Source of the DNA: Lachnospiraceae bacterium
Lineage (GTDB): Bacteria; Bacillota; Clostridia; Lachnospirales; Lachnospiraceae
Assembly (NCBI GenBank): GCA_017622795.1
Contig: JAGAQI010000015.1
Coordinates: 1-64,000 of the forward strand
Length of the DNA stretch: 64,000 nucleotides
Direction of reading: 5' to 3'
The translations under genes were made by a program, and so were the position numbers. Shown here in pieces: positions 44,894 through 53,306 of this stretch. The notes below the pieces were generated by a model. It was not told where the DNA came from, did no database searches, and worked only from the letters and a program-made list of their open reading frames with translations. The stretch's first letter is position 1; each line of letters begins with the position of its first letter.

Positions 44894-45495
44894 TATTGTA
44901 TCTCCTTTCGAACAATGTTTTTATAATATTCATATACCCTGTATGTCATAGGGTCGGTATCTTTATCGGTAGACTCAAAATATCGGATAGAATTTTCACT
45001 TACCAGATAGGTAGCTTTATCTAAATTCTGAAATGCGATGCTACGCAGTTCATCCAAAGAAGGAATGGTAGGCTGCATTCTTTCCGGTTCTAAGTAGTCT
45101 GCCAAGTAAACAATTTGCTCTAATTTGCTCATTTGGGGTCTTCCAAGGGTATGATTCCGAATTGCCAGTAAAATATCCTCCTGAACGATTTTATATTCTT
45201 CTTTTGCCAAATATGAACCATAAACAGCATGAATCAACTCAGGAATACGCTTTTCATGCTCAGAAAGCGGCAGATTCATTGTTAAACATTGCTGTAACAT
45301 ATCATCTTCAGGTAGATTTTTTGCACAATCATGAAGAAGTCCTGCAACAAGAGCATCACGATGGGAAATACCATGGCACATGGCTAATGAAGCGGATAAA
45401 TAAGCTACACCAAGGGTATGAAGATAACGTTTTGGCATTAAAACTTTCTGTAATTTTTGTTCCAGTGATAATATAAATTCATTGGATGCTTCCAT
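44893..45495 (-). CDS. yqeK: HD-domain phosphohydrolase YqeK
   Basis: A 200-aa HD-superfamily enzyme; YqeK proteins split symmetrical dinucleoside tetraphosphates such as Ap4A. Metal-binding residues are visible in YLHTLGVAYLSASLA, GLLHDCAKNLP (His-Asp pair) and IRNHTLG, with YLADYLEP later. I place the start at ATG 45495, eight bases after GAGG; the longer GTG start overlaps that site. Confidence 0.92.
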   Translation of the reverse strand: MEASNEFILSLEQKLQKVLMPKRYLHTLGVAYLSASLAMCHGISHRDALVAGLLHDCAKNLPEDDMLQQCLTMNLPLSEHEKRIPELIHAVYGSYLAKEEYKIVQEDILLAIRNHTLGRPQMSKLEQIVYLADYLEPERMQPTIPSLDELRSIAFQNLDKATYLVSENSIRYFESTDKDTDPMTYRVYEYYKNIVRKEIQ

Positions 45496-45519
45496 TGTTA
45501 CGTGCCTCACTTCTTTATA

Positions 45520-46122
45520 TTAAAGATATAACCGATGTTCTAAAATATAGTTATAAACAGATTCAGGAATATCCTTTCTGATTTCTTCGGGATTATGTTT
45601 TATACAGTTTCGAATTTCATTCGATGAGATATTTAACTCCGGCATAGAAATCAGAGTAACTTTTGTGCCAAATAAATGATATAAATTCTCTGCCTGCTTC
45701 TGTAAGTCTTCTACGGAATATCCATTTCTTCCGGCTGCTAATAACGAAGTATGTTTTGAAATTACCTCTGGCTTAACCCAATGGTGAAATTTCATCAGGG
45801 AATCCCCACCGATGATAAAGTAAAACTCATGTTCAGGAAACTCATTGGATAATCCTTCCATGGTATCTGCCGTGTATGTGAAGCCCAAACGGTCAATTTC
45901 ATAGGAAGAAGCTGAATAATTCGCCATCCCATTTACAGCTAATTGTACCATAGCAAGTCTATGATCGGAAGATATCAATTCGGAATTTGATTTGTGTGCC
46001 GGTAAACCGGATGGCATGAACCATATTTCATCCAAATTTCCTTCTTTTTTTGCTGTTTCTGCCAAAAGAAGATGGCCATTATGAATCGGATTAAAGGTCC
46101 CTCCCATAATTCCAATTTTCAT
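45520..46122 (-). CDS. nadD: Nicotinate-nucleotide adenylyltransferase
   Basis: A 200-aa nucleotidyltransferase that makes deamido-NAD from nicotinate mononucleotide and ATP. The signature GGTFNPIHNGH is at residues 7-17 and the second motif ISSNEIRN near residue 160. Start ATG 46122 follows AAAGGAGG; an ATG 30 bases upstream lies before that site. It is grouped with yhbY, yqeK and rsfS. Confidence 0.96.
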   Translation of the reverse strand: MKIGIMGGTFNPIHNGHLLLAETAKKEGNLDEIWFMPSGLPAHKSNSELISSDHRLAMVQLAVNGMANYSASSYEIDRLGFTYTADTMEGLSNEFPEHEFYFIIGGDSLMKFHHWVKPEVISKHTSLLAAGRNGYSVEDLQKQAENLYHLFGTKVTLISMPELNISSNEIRNCIKHNPEEIRKDIPESVYNYILEHRLYL

Positions 46123-46161
46123 AACACTCCTCCTTTGGTTTGACTGTTGCATAAGCTTTCT

Positions 46162-46452
46162 TTACTTAGGTAATTCTATTTTCTTTTTAGTTTTAGACTC
46201 TTTGTAAAGAACAATCTTGCGTCCGATTACCTGAACCACTTCCGAACGGGTTCTTTCAGCAAGAACATTTGCTAATTCCTTAGGTTCATCATCGCAGTTT
46301 TTTAAAACATTTATTTTAACCAACTCTCTGGCTTCCAGAATTTCAATAATGCTTTCTGTAAACTCCGGAGTAAGACTTGCTTTTCCGATTTGGAATACAG
46401 GATCCAGATTCATGGCAAGTCCTTTTAAATAGGAACGCTGTTTACTTGTCAT
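46162..46452 (-). CDS. yhbY: YhbY/CRM-domain RNA-binding protein
   Basis: A 96-aa protein consisting of one CRM (CRS1-YhbY) domain, which associates with pre-50S particles. Diagnostic segments are SYLKGLAMNLDPVFQIGKA and the later RSEVVQVIGRKIVLYKES with a basic tail. AAGGAGG precedes the ATG. The repeat region lies between it and obg. Confidence 0.92.
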   Translation of the reverse strand: MTSKQRSYLKGLAMNLDPVFQIGKASLTPEFTESIIEILEARELVKINVLKNCDDEPKELANVLAERTRSEVVQVIGRKIVLYKESKTKKKIELPK

Positions 46453-46482
46453 AGCGTTTATCCTCCTTTTCTGATATCATAT

Positions 46483-46654
46483 GTTGTTTACGTAAGTTCA
46501 AGCCACTTCGCAAATGCTTTGCATTTCCTCAGTTTGAACCTTCGTTGTTTACGTAAGTTCAAGCCACTTCGCAAATGCTTTGCATTTCCTCAGTTTGAAC
46601 CTTCGTTGTTTACGTAAGTTCAAGTCACTTCGTAAATGCTTTGCATTTCCTCAG
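46483..46654. repeat. Three tandem copies of a 61-bp unit
   Basis: Two identical 61-bp units (46483-46543 and 46544-46604) are followed by a partial third (46605-46654, first 50 bases with two C-to-T changes). Each unit contains GTAAGTTCAAG, the hairpin AAATGC-TTT-GCATTT and, in full units, a TTTGAAC end. There are no spacers between units. Confidence 0.95.
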
Positions 46655-46753
46655 TGAAGGACGCGCGGCGTCCTTCTATAATCCAGCAACAATATTTTGC
46701 TTGGAAAATAAATTTTCCATCAAAATATCGTCACTGTCTTATCTTGAACTTAC
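46614..46753. repeat. 140-bp inverted-repeat-bounded element, MITE- or REP-like
   Basis: GTAAGTTCAAG (46614-46624, within the third tandem unit) is matched by its exact complement CTTGAACTTAC (46743-46753). Inside lie GAAGGACGC-GCG-GCGTCCTTC (46656-46676) and a long A/T hairpin (46692-46709 with 46712-46728). No transposase ORF fits. The right end contains the obg stop codon. Confidence 0.7.
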
Positions 46754-48042
46754 TTGTAGTAATCAAATTCCAGTCCGTACATTCTGACGGTATCGCCGTC
46801 TTTTATACCAAGTGCCTCTAATTCATCTAAAATACCATTAGATTTTAAGAATTTTTGGAAGAATTCAAAGCCCTTTTCAGAATCAATATTTGTATAGCCG
46901 AGCATTTTTTCAATACGAGGTCCCTCAACCACATAAACCTCTTCTTCTTCATCATATTCAACAAAATATGGTTCTTCTGAGGTTTCCAAAGAATCCAGGA
47001 AGAATTCTTTTTCAAAGACAATTGGTTCATCCGGGATATTCTTTAACATATCATGGACATAGAATAATAATTCATCAATTCCTTCTCCGGTTGCTGCAGA
47101 AATAGGGAAAATTTTCATTCCTTCCGGTTCTAACTCTGTCTGAAGAAGTTCCATTGCAATGTCTTTTTCTTCTCCATAAAGTACATCCAGCTTATTAGCT
47201 GCAATAACCTGTGGTTTATGCTCTAAGCCTTTGTTATAGGCAAATAATTCTTTATTAATGGCACGAATATCTTCCACCGGATCACGACCTTCGGTTCCGG
47301 CCGCATCTACTACATGAATTAACACTTTTGTACGTTCAATGTGACGCAGGAATTCATGACCAAGGCCAACACCTTCCGATGCACCTTCAATCAGTCCAGG
47401 AATATCAGCAATAACAAAACCACCGGCGCCGTTCTTTAAGTCTACCACACCTAAATTTGGATTTAGTGTTGTAAAATGATAATTGGCAATCTTTGGCTTT
47501 GCATTAGTTACGCGGCTTAAGAATGTGGATTTGCCAACGTTAGGAAATCCGACAAGACCAACATCAGCAATTACCTTTAATTCCAATAAAACATTTAATT
47601 CCAAAAACTTTTGGCCCGGCTGGGCATACATCGGTACCTGCATGGTTGCAGTCGCATAATGCTGATTACCCTTACCTCCTTTACCGCCACGTAATACAAC
47701 TTCTCTTTTATTTCCGTGGGACATATCGGCAATTACCTTGCCGGATGCTGCATCACGGATAACGGTACCTTCCGGTACTTTTAACACAATATCTTTACCA
47801 TCACGGCCGGTACAGTTATTTTTGCCGCCGTTTTCACCGTCTTCTGCACAATACTTATGAACATAGCGGTATTCAGCTAAGGTATTCATTCCGGTATCAA
47901 CTTCAAAAATAACATCTCCGCCGCGTCCGCCGTCGCCGCCATTTGGACCACCGGCAGCTACAAACATTTCTCTACGGAAGCTCACATGTCCGTCTCCGCC
48001 CTTTCCGGAGCGAATATAAATTTCAGCTCTATCAGCAAACAT
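46750..48042 (-). CDS. obg: GTPase Obg
   Basis: A 430-aa ribosome-assembly and stress GTPase. The Gly-rich Obg fold covers residues 1-158 (GGDGHVSFRREMFVAAGGPNG region), the GTPase starts with GFPNVGKST at 165, then DIPGLIEGA and NKLD; the C-terminal OCT domain covers about 345-430. It follows rpmA across a terminator-like hairpin. Its stop codon TAA is part of the inverted repeat of the adjacent element. GGGAGG lies before the ATG. Confidence 0.97.
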   Translation of the reverse strand: MFADRAEIYIRSGKGGDGHVSFRREMFVAAGGPNGGDGGRGGDVIFEVDTGMNTLAEYRYVHKYCAEDGENGGKNNCTGRDGKDIVLKVPEGTVIRDAASGKVIADMSHGNKREVVLRGGKGGKGNQHYATATMQVPMYAQPGQKFLELNVLLELKVIADVGLVGFPNVGKSTFLSRVTNAKPKIANYHFTTLNPNLGVVDLKNGAGGFVIADIPGLIEGASEGVGLGHEFLRHIERTKVLIHVVDAAGTEGRDPVEDIRAINKELFAYNKGLEHKPQVIAANKLDVLYGEEKDIAMELLQTELEPEGMKIFPISAATGEGIDELLFYVHDMLKNIPDEPIVFEKEFFLDSLETSEEPYFVEYDEEEEVYVVEGPRIEKMLGYTNIDSEKGFEFFQKFLKSNGILDELEALGIKDGDTVRMYGLEFDYYK

Positions 48043-48065
48043 AACGTTCCTCCCGAACTTTGAAT

Positions 48066-48108
48066 AAAAAACCCCGAATCCAGGAAAAGATTCTTGAATT
48101 CAGGGTTT
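48066..48108 (-). terminator. Terminator between rpmA and obg
   Basis: On the minus strand AAACCCTGAATTC pairs with GGATTCGGGGTTT (two imperfect pairs), followed by T6. It would stop or reduce read-through from the ribosomal genes into obg. Confidence 0.8.
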
Positions 48109-48119
48109 CGTTGGTTACA

Positions 48120-48407
48120 TTATTCAGCTTCAACAGGGTAAACAGAAGCCTGCTTCTTGTCTCTGCCTTTTCTTTCAAATCTTAATACGCCGTCAACCAA
48201 AGCATATAATGTATCATCGCCACCGCGACCTACATTTACACCTGGGTGAATCTTTGTTCCACGCTGTCTGTAAAGAATGTTACCAGCTAAAACAAACTGA
48301 CCATCGGCTCTCTTCGCACCAAGTCTCTTGGACTCAGAATCTCTACCGTTCTTAGTAGAACCAACGCCCTTTTTATGAGCAAATAACTGAAGGTTCATCT
48401 TAAACAT
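48120..48407 (-). CDS. rpmA: 50S ribosomal protein L27 with cleavable N-terminus
   Basis: A 95-aa L27, whose N-terminal tail reaches the peptidyl-transferase centre. The start MFKMNLQLF followed by [15 protein letters not shown] matches the Firmicute form in which Prp removes nine residues after Phe9. AAAGGAGG sits nine bases before the first ATG, favouring it over the internal ATG. The gene for the protease is next upstream. Confidence 0.97.
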   Translation of the reverse strand: MFKMNLQLFAHKKGVGSTKNGRDSESKRLGAKRADGQFVLAGNILYRQRGTKIHPGVNVGRGGDDTLYALVDGVLRFERKGRDKKQASVYPVEAE

Positions 48408-48448
48408 AACCTTTTACCTCCTTTAGAAATACGCATAGCCACTAAGGA

Positions 48449-48769
48449 TTATGCTTTTACTGTTATAAAACGTTTTCCGTAATCATGTTCGATGTTCTTT
48501 AGACCAAGGAATAAAGAATCCATAAGTAAAGAAGCTTCTTTGCTTACTTCCGAAACAATAACAAACTCAATCAGTCCGGATTTTTCTTCCTGCGCACAGG
48601 AAAATTTATCTTCCGTAAACTCTTCTATTGAATTGATAGTATTGAGAACCAGTGCAGAAACACCTGCACAAACAATATCCTTGCCGTGTCTTGCAAATCC
48701 TGCATGTCCGAGGCACCGGAATCCTACGTTCTCACCTTGTTCGTTTTTAATCCTTGTAATTTCAATCAT
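48449..48769 (-). CDS. prp: Ribosomal-processing cysteine protease Prp
   Basis: A 106-aa protease that trims the N-terminus of L27. The catalytic pair is His22 in CLGHAGFARHG and Cys34 in DIVCAGVSAL, the same numbering as in the Staphylococcus enzyme. It lies between rplU and rpmA, the invariant position in Firmicutes with the extended L27. Confidence 0.96.
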   Translation of the reverse strand: MIEITRIKNEQGENVGFRCLGHAGFARHGKDIVCAGVSALVLNTINSIEEFTEDKFSCAQEEKSGLIEFVIVSEVSKEASLLMDSLFLGLKNIEHDYGKRFITVKA

Positions 48770-48771
48770 GA

Positions 48772-49062
48772 TTAAGCATTAATCTTTTCAATCTTTACCT
48801 TTGTGTAAGACTGTCTGTGACCATTCTTGTTGTGGTATCCGGTCTTTCTCTTGTACTTGTAAACAATAACCTTCTTGCCCTTAACATCGCCGATTACAGT
48901 TGCGCTAACGTTACCGCCAACCTTAACATCACCATCATTTACAGTGATAACTGCATCGAATGTAACAGTCTGTTCTGCTTCTAATCCAAGCTTTTCTACA
49001 TTAATGATATCGCCTTCGGCTACTTTGTACTGTTTACCACCTGTTGCAATAATTGCGTACAT
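48772..49062 (-). CDS. rplU: 50S ribosomal protein L21
   Basis: A 96-aa L21 that binds 23S rRNA. YAIIATGGKQYKVAEGD at the start and YKYKRKTGYHNKNGHRQSYT near the end are signatures. I use ATG 49062, seven bases after AGGAGGT; the in-frame GTG at 49071 overlaps the binding site. It is first in rplU-prp-rpmA. Confidence 0.96.
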   Translation of the reverse strand: MYAIIATGGKQYKVAEGDIINVEKLGLEAEQTVTFDAVITVNDGDVKVGGNVSATVIGDVKGKKVIVYKYKRKTGYHNKNGHRQSYTKVKIEKINA

Positions 49063-49069
49063 ATGGCAC

Positions 49070-49148
49070 ACCTCCTATTATCATTACTCGCCAACTTTGG
49101 TGCTGTTCCAAAAGGACAGACTTCGACCTCGTTGTGCGGCATACTCAT
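49070..49148 (-). promoter_or_regulatory. Probable ribosomal protein L21 leader
   Basis: The approximately 80-nt 5' leader of rplU contains GCCGCAC near its start, a CTGTCC-TTTT-GG(A)ACAG hairpin and TTGGCGAG before the ribosome binding site. Position and stems suit the L21 leader known from low-GC Gram-positives, which controls rplU expression. I matched it by eye only. Confidence 0.55.
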
Positions 49149-49150
49149 AA

Positions 49151-49179
49151 AACATAACATAGATTTTACCATATGTCAA
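49151..49179 (-). promoter_or_regulatory. Sigma-A promoter for rplU-prp-rpmA
   Basis: On the minus strand TTGACA (49179-49174) and TATGTT (49156-49151) have a 17-base spacer, ahead of the L21 leader. Confidence 0.8.
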
Positions 49180-49200
49180 GCAAAAATATTTACAATCTTA

Positions 49201-51162
49201 TTATTTTTTTCTGACCGGACGAAATCCTGTTTTGTTTTTTAGTATTTCTTTATTAATATACATCTGTTCATCAGCAAATTTCATGATATCATCCGGTGAT
49301 AAAATAGTATCCAGAGTATACATTTGGAAGCCACCGGCCACATAAATCGGATATTCTCTCTGACCGTCATTATTAACTTCATCCAAAGCTGCATGAATTT
49401 GTGAAATGCAGTTTCTTGCCATTTGTCCGTTTACTTTACCGAGAACCAGCTTGACATATTCATCGCCGCCAATACGGAAATCCACTTCTTTTCTTGCCTC
49501 CGGAAAATACCTTTTCGATATTACCCGGGCGGTCTGACAAATCACATCATCACCTGCTACATGTCCGTAAGTATCGTTGATATATTTCAAACCATTATTA
49601 TCAAAGAACAGGAAAATAAACTTTTCTTTTTCCTGAATTTCCTTAATCATTTCGGAAAGCATTTTATTGTAACCGTTACGGTTATATAAACCGGTCATGG
49701 TGTCGGTAATGGCACGCTCTTCTGCTTCTTTATATAATGCTTCTACTGCATACTGGCGCCGCAATGATTCTAAGGCAGCATTTACTTTACGTACCCACAT
49801 GACATAGATTTCATCATAAACATAATCCGAATTTTCCGGCCCGTAACTAAGAACCAAATATCCGAAACAGTTTTTTCCGAAATGAAGTACATTGAAATAA
49901 TAGATGCCCGGTTCTTTGCTTACATCACCGAAGCCCGGAAAATATTCTTTTCTAGGGAAAACAGTATGGGCACTAAAACGGATATCTTTAATGTTATCAC
50001 CATTCCGGTCACCGGGATTTTTATCGCGCTTGTCCAACGCCAAAATAACGTTGTCTGTCAAAAATCCATCATGTTCTTTAGCACTTAATTGATTCCAGTC
50101 TTCGCACAAACACATATGCAACGTCTTAAAATCGTTCAAAAAATTTGCGGTATTGCTTGCATACCAGTCAATTTTCCATATACAGGCATGAGTATCATCG
50201 GAAGAAATCATGTCTTCCAGCATAAAATTGTAACTGGAGTTAAAACCGTATAAGGTATTCGCACTGGCAACCTGATACACCTGCTTTTTTTCAATGTGAC
50301 ACCCACAGGATTCATTAAGAACCAAGCGTTCTTCGGATTTAAATTCCGGAAGATTGGTAAGGCCCCATTGCTTGAAGATATAACGCATTGCCAAATCAGC
50401 AATTTCGCCGATATTTCTCATGGCAGATGTAATAGGATAATCACCGGAAGATGCGTTTCCGGCATGATCAAATCCGGTAATCAGGATATCTTCCGGAATG
50501 CGGTAGCCCCGTGCTTCCAGGGCCTTATATACACTGACCGCCATAGCATCATTAGCACACGCAATAGCCTGAGGAAGTCCTTTTTCGGAATTACAAAGAG
50601 CTTCTACAACCCGCTCTCCTTCTTCATACCAGAAATCACCATAAAAAACGCGGGAACTGTCTATTGGGATATTATGACGATTCAGTGCCTGATAATATCC
50701 GTTTAAACGGCTGATACTATGCGGATGGTTTTCGAATCCGGTCATAAAAGCAATGTCTGTACACTGATGTTTTTCGATTAAATGTGAAACCACAAAGTCA
50801 ACGGAATCCGTATCATCGCAAAAATATTGCTTGTAACCTTCTGCCTCTATATCCAAGGCAACACAAGGTCCGGAAAAATTACGCTTGATATATTCCATAA
50901 TTTCTTTGCCGTCGTTTTCGCTTGCACGTAAGGTATCAGGAACTACGATAACTGCATCCATAATATCAAAATTTGCAAGAGAAACATTCTGACTTTCTCC
51001 GTCCTGGAAATAAGGATATCCGCCTGTGTATATCATAGCAGAGAACACTGCAACATTACATCCAACTGCAAATGCATTGTCTCTGATATGTTTTAAAAGT
51101 TCTGCCTGAAAAGGAAGCTGTGGTTGTCCTAAAAACACACCAATACATTTTCTTCTTTCCAT
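49201..51162 (-). CDS. LacI-type sensor diguanylate cyclase (GGDEF)
   Basis: A 653-aa soluble protein: residues about 5-285 look like a LacI-family sugar-binding fold (GVFLGQPQLPFQAELLKHI, ACANDAMAVSVYKALEARGY, TGFDH) without any DNA-binding HTH; a middle region of about 190 residues is unassigned; the end (about 485-650) is a GGDEF domain with GLYNRNGYNKML, FFDNNGLKYINDTYGH and active-site GGDEY. The RxxD inhibition site is not visible. No signal peptide or membrane helix, so it probably senses a cytoplasmic ligand and makes cyclic di-GMP. ATG 51162 follows AGAAAGGT. Confidence 0.87.
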   Translation of the reverse strand: MERRKCIGVFLGQPQLPFQAELLKHIRDNAFAVGCNVAVFSAMIYTGGYPYFQDGESQNVSLANFDIMDAVIVVPDTLRASENDGKEIMEYIKRNFSGPCVALDIEAEGYKQYFCDDTDSVDFVVSHLIEKHQCTDIAFMTGFENHPHSISRLNGYYQALNRHNIPIDSSRVFYGDFWYEEGERVVEALCNSEKGLPQAIACANDAMAVSVYKALEARGYRIPEDILITGFDHAGNASSGDYPITSAMRNIGEIADLAMRYIFKQWGLTNLPEFKSEERLVLNESCGCHIEKKQVYQVASANTLYGFNSSYNFMLEDMISSDDTHACIWKIDWYASNTANFLNDFKTLHMCLCEDWNQLSAKEHDGFLTDNVILALDKRDKNPGDRNGDNIKDIRFSAHTVFPRKEYFPGFGDVSKEPGIYYFNVLHFGKNCFGYLVLSYGPENSDYVYDEIYVMWVRKVNAALESLRRQYAVEALYKEAEERAITDTMTGLYNRNGYNKMLSEMIKEIQEKEKFIFLFFDNNGLKYINDTYGHVAGDDVICQTARVISKRYFPEARKEVDFRIGGDEYVKLVLGKVNGQMARNCISQIHAALDEVNNDGQREYPIYVAGGFQMYTLDTILSPDDIMKFADEQMYINKEILKNKTGFRPVRKK

Positions 51163-51178
51163 AGTTTCGACCTTTCTT

Positions 51179-52360
51179 TTATTGTGCATCGTCTAATTGC
51201 TCTACCAATGTTTTATATACCTTTTTACGGGTAATTTCCATCAAACCGAGTTTAGTGAAATCCACCACTTCTGTTTGCACGGAATCCTGTTTAAACAGCT
51301 GTTTCAACGCTTCCTTTAGCGATTCTTTGTTTTCCGGATTATTTAGATTTATAAAATCAACTAAAATAATACCGGACAAATTACGCAATCTGATTTGTGC
51401 AGCAATTTCTTTTGCAGCTTCCATATTGATGGCAAAAAATGTATCTTCGTTTAATTTTTTTCCTGAAATTGCTTTACCTGTATTCACATCAATGACAGTT
51501 AACGCTTCTGTCGGATCAATCACTATAGTAGCACCGGACTTTAAGTATACGGTACGGTTTAATGCTTTATCCATAAAATGATTGATTTTATAACGGATAA
51601 CTAAATCATTAGCATCTTCCGCAAACTCTAACATAATATTAGAATTATACTTTTCTATAAATGCTTCAACATCTTTATGAACAGAAACATTGTTTGTAAC
51701 CACCTTATCAATGACCGGTTCTTTATTGTCCCGTAACTGAACAAGATAGGCAGGAAGTTCCTGTCGTAACAGTGTATATTTTGCCTGATGAATTCCCTTA
51801 GTGGAAATATCCTCATATTCAGCTAAAAGCTGCGTTACTTCTTTCTCAAGTTCTTCTTTCGATGCTTGTACGGCATTTGTTCTGGCAACAAGACCGAACC
51901 CGTCTTTGATATATGGAGCCAAACTTTCTTTTAAAGAATTTCTTACTGTTTTTTTCAGGATTTTCTTTGATATTTGTACACCGCTTCCTCCGTGAACCAA
52001 AGCAATATATCTTCCTGTCAAGGAAAAACAGGTGCTGACTACCGGCGCTTTTGTTTTAACATCGTCCTTAGTTACCTGAACAATCAATTCATCTCCGATG
52101 GAAAATTTTTTCGATGACTGCCGTTTTACAAAAAGAGGATTGTTATCTGCCGATAAATCCAAATAACAGGAAATATGGTCGGAAATATTTACAAACGCTG
52201 CATTGATATTTTTTACTATATTATCTACACGCCCCACATAAATATTGCCAACACAGGCGGTCTGCTTTTTTTTGCATGCAGATACCTGTACCATTTGTTT
52301 ATCTTCATAAACAGCACTAATAATGCTGTTTTTATAATTGGTAATAACCAGCTCGTTCAT
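51179..52360 (-). CDS. rng: Ribonuclease E/G family protein, short form
   Basis: A 393-aa endoribonuclease of the RNase G type. The S1 domain is near residues 30-110 (GNIYVGRVDNIVKNINAAFVNI), and the catalytic DNase I-like part has LTVIDVNTGKAISGKK and GIILVDFINLNN, with the acidic metal ligands. It ends at about MEITRKKV, before the zinc-link CPxC found in E. coli RNase E and G. ATG 52360 follows AAAGGAG at an unusually long 13 bases. Such short forms occur in clostridia, often with the two next genes. Confidence 0.88.
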   Translation of the reverse strand: MNELVITNYKNSIISAVYEDKQMVQVSACKKKQTACVGNIYVGRVDNIVKNINAAFVNISDHISCYLDLSADNNPLFVKRQSSKKFSIGDELIVQVTKDDVKTKAPVVSTCFSLTGRYIALVHGGSGVQISKKILKKTVRNSLKESLAPYIKDGFGLVARTNAVQASKEELEKEVTQLLAEYEDISTKGIHQAKYTLLRQELPAYLVQLRDNKEPVIDKVVTNNVSVHKDVEAFIEKYNSNIMLEFAEDANDLVIRYKINHFMDKALNRTVYLKSGATIVIDPTEALTVIDVNTGKAISGKKLNEDTFFAINMEAAKEIAAQIRLRNLSGIILVDFINLNNPENKESLKEALKQLFKQDSVQTEVVDFTKLGLMEITRKKVYKTLVEQLDDAQ

Positions 52361-52420
52361 TTTGTCTGAACTGCTCCTTTCTCCCCCTGGAACTGTCCAC
52401 AAGATAGTTGTTTCTTTAGA

Positions 52421-53227
52421 TTAGTTTTTATGATACTCCAAAAGCGGAACCAGTTTTCGCTCCGGCATGGAGCCTTCTTTTACGCGACGGGCAATTTCCT
52501 GTTGGGAAACCTTGCGTAGCGATAAATCTGCATAAGTCTCTAAACGGTGTACCTGATAAGCATACGGATTATATTCTTTTCCAAGGTAAGCATAAAAAGC
52601 TTCCATTACCGTATCCGGCTTAATATTGTTTACACTTCCGGCAGACAAAAGCAAATAAAATACGGTGCCATTCTCATATTGTCCGGAATACTCTGTTGTT
52701 TTTCCTTCCGGATTTGCATCAAAAATAAACGGAACAAGGTCTATTTCCGCCTCAGTTTTCTTTGATTTTTTGATAACAGGAATAGAGTCCTGAGTAATAA
52801 ATTCTTTAAATTTATCCTGTAACTCTTTTTTAGAAAGCTCTTCCTCATAACCGTCTTTCTTCATAACAAGATACGAAGAAGCGGCTACCAGTGCCATAGC
52901 GGTTTCTCTTTTTACCTGAGGAACCGGTGGTGGAAGAATTTCTGCAGCCAAAATACGCATGCCGTCCGTCATAACGGCATTTAAACGGTCAATCAATTCT
53001 TCCATAGAAGGTGCCGTATGAAGTTCAATATCAAAATATTCACTTTCACTGGTTTGTCCGACACCAAGCGGAGCCGCAAAGGACATAATCTGGTGCGGAT
53101 TAAACCCTTCCGTATAGGCCACATCGAGTCCGGAACGGCGCACCGCCTTCTGAAAATACCGCATTACTTCCAGATGACTGATAAATTTCATTGTATCATA
53201 TTTAGCAAATTTAATTCTGATTTCCAT
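52421..53227 (-). CDS. TIGR03936 family (DUF2344) radical-SAM-linked protein
   Basis: A 268-aa protein of the family that sits next to, and in some species is fused to, the TIGR03960 radical SAM protein. RIKFAKYDTMKFISHLEVMRYFQKAVRRSGL-type sequence opens it (residues 4-34), then YTEGFNPHQIMSFAAPLGVG. Function is unknown, though the fixed association with RNase G and L21 suggests RNA or ribosome work. No strong ribosome binding site is seen. Confidence 0.85.
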   Translation of the reverse strand: MEIRIKFAKYDTMKFISHLEVMRYFQKAVRRSGLDVAYTEGFNPHQIMSFAAPLGVGQTSESEYFDIELHTAPSMEELIDRLNAVMTDGMRILAAEILPPPVPQVKRETAMALVAASSYLVMKKDGYEEELSKKELQDKFKEFITQDSIPVIKKSKKTEAEIDLVPFIFDANPEGKTTEYSGQYENGTVFYLLLSAGSVNNIKPDTVMEAFYAYLGKEYNPYAYQVHRLETYADLSLRKVSQQEIARRVKEGSMPERKLVPLLEYHKN

Positions 53228-53306
53228 TGATGTTCTCTTTTCTGATATTATACTGTTTGTTTACCATAAAAACAGCACTAAAAAACAGTGTATTTTACTG
53301 TAACTT

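Noticed and set aside
46483..46654. Possible CRISPR array
   Set aside because: The 61-bp units follow each other directly with no unique spacers, and no cas genes are present.
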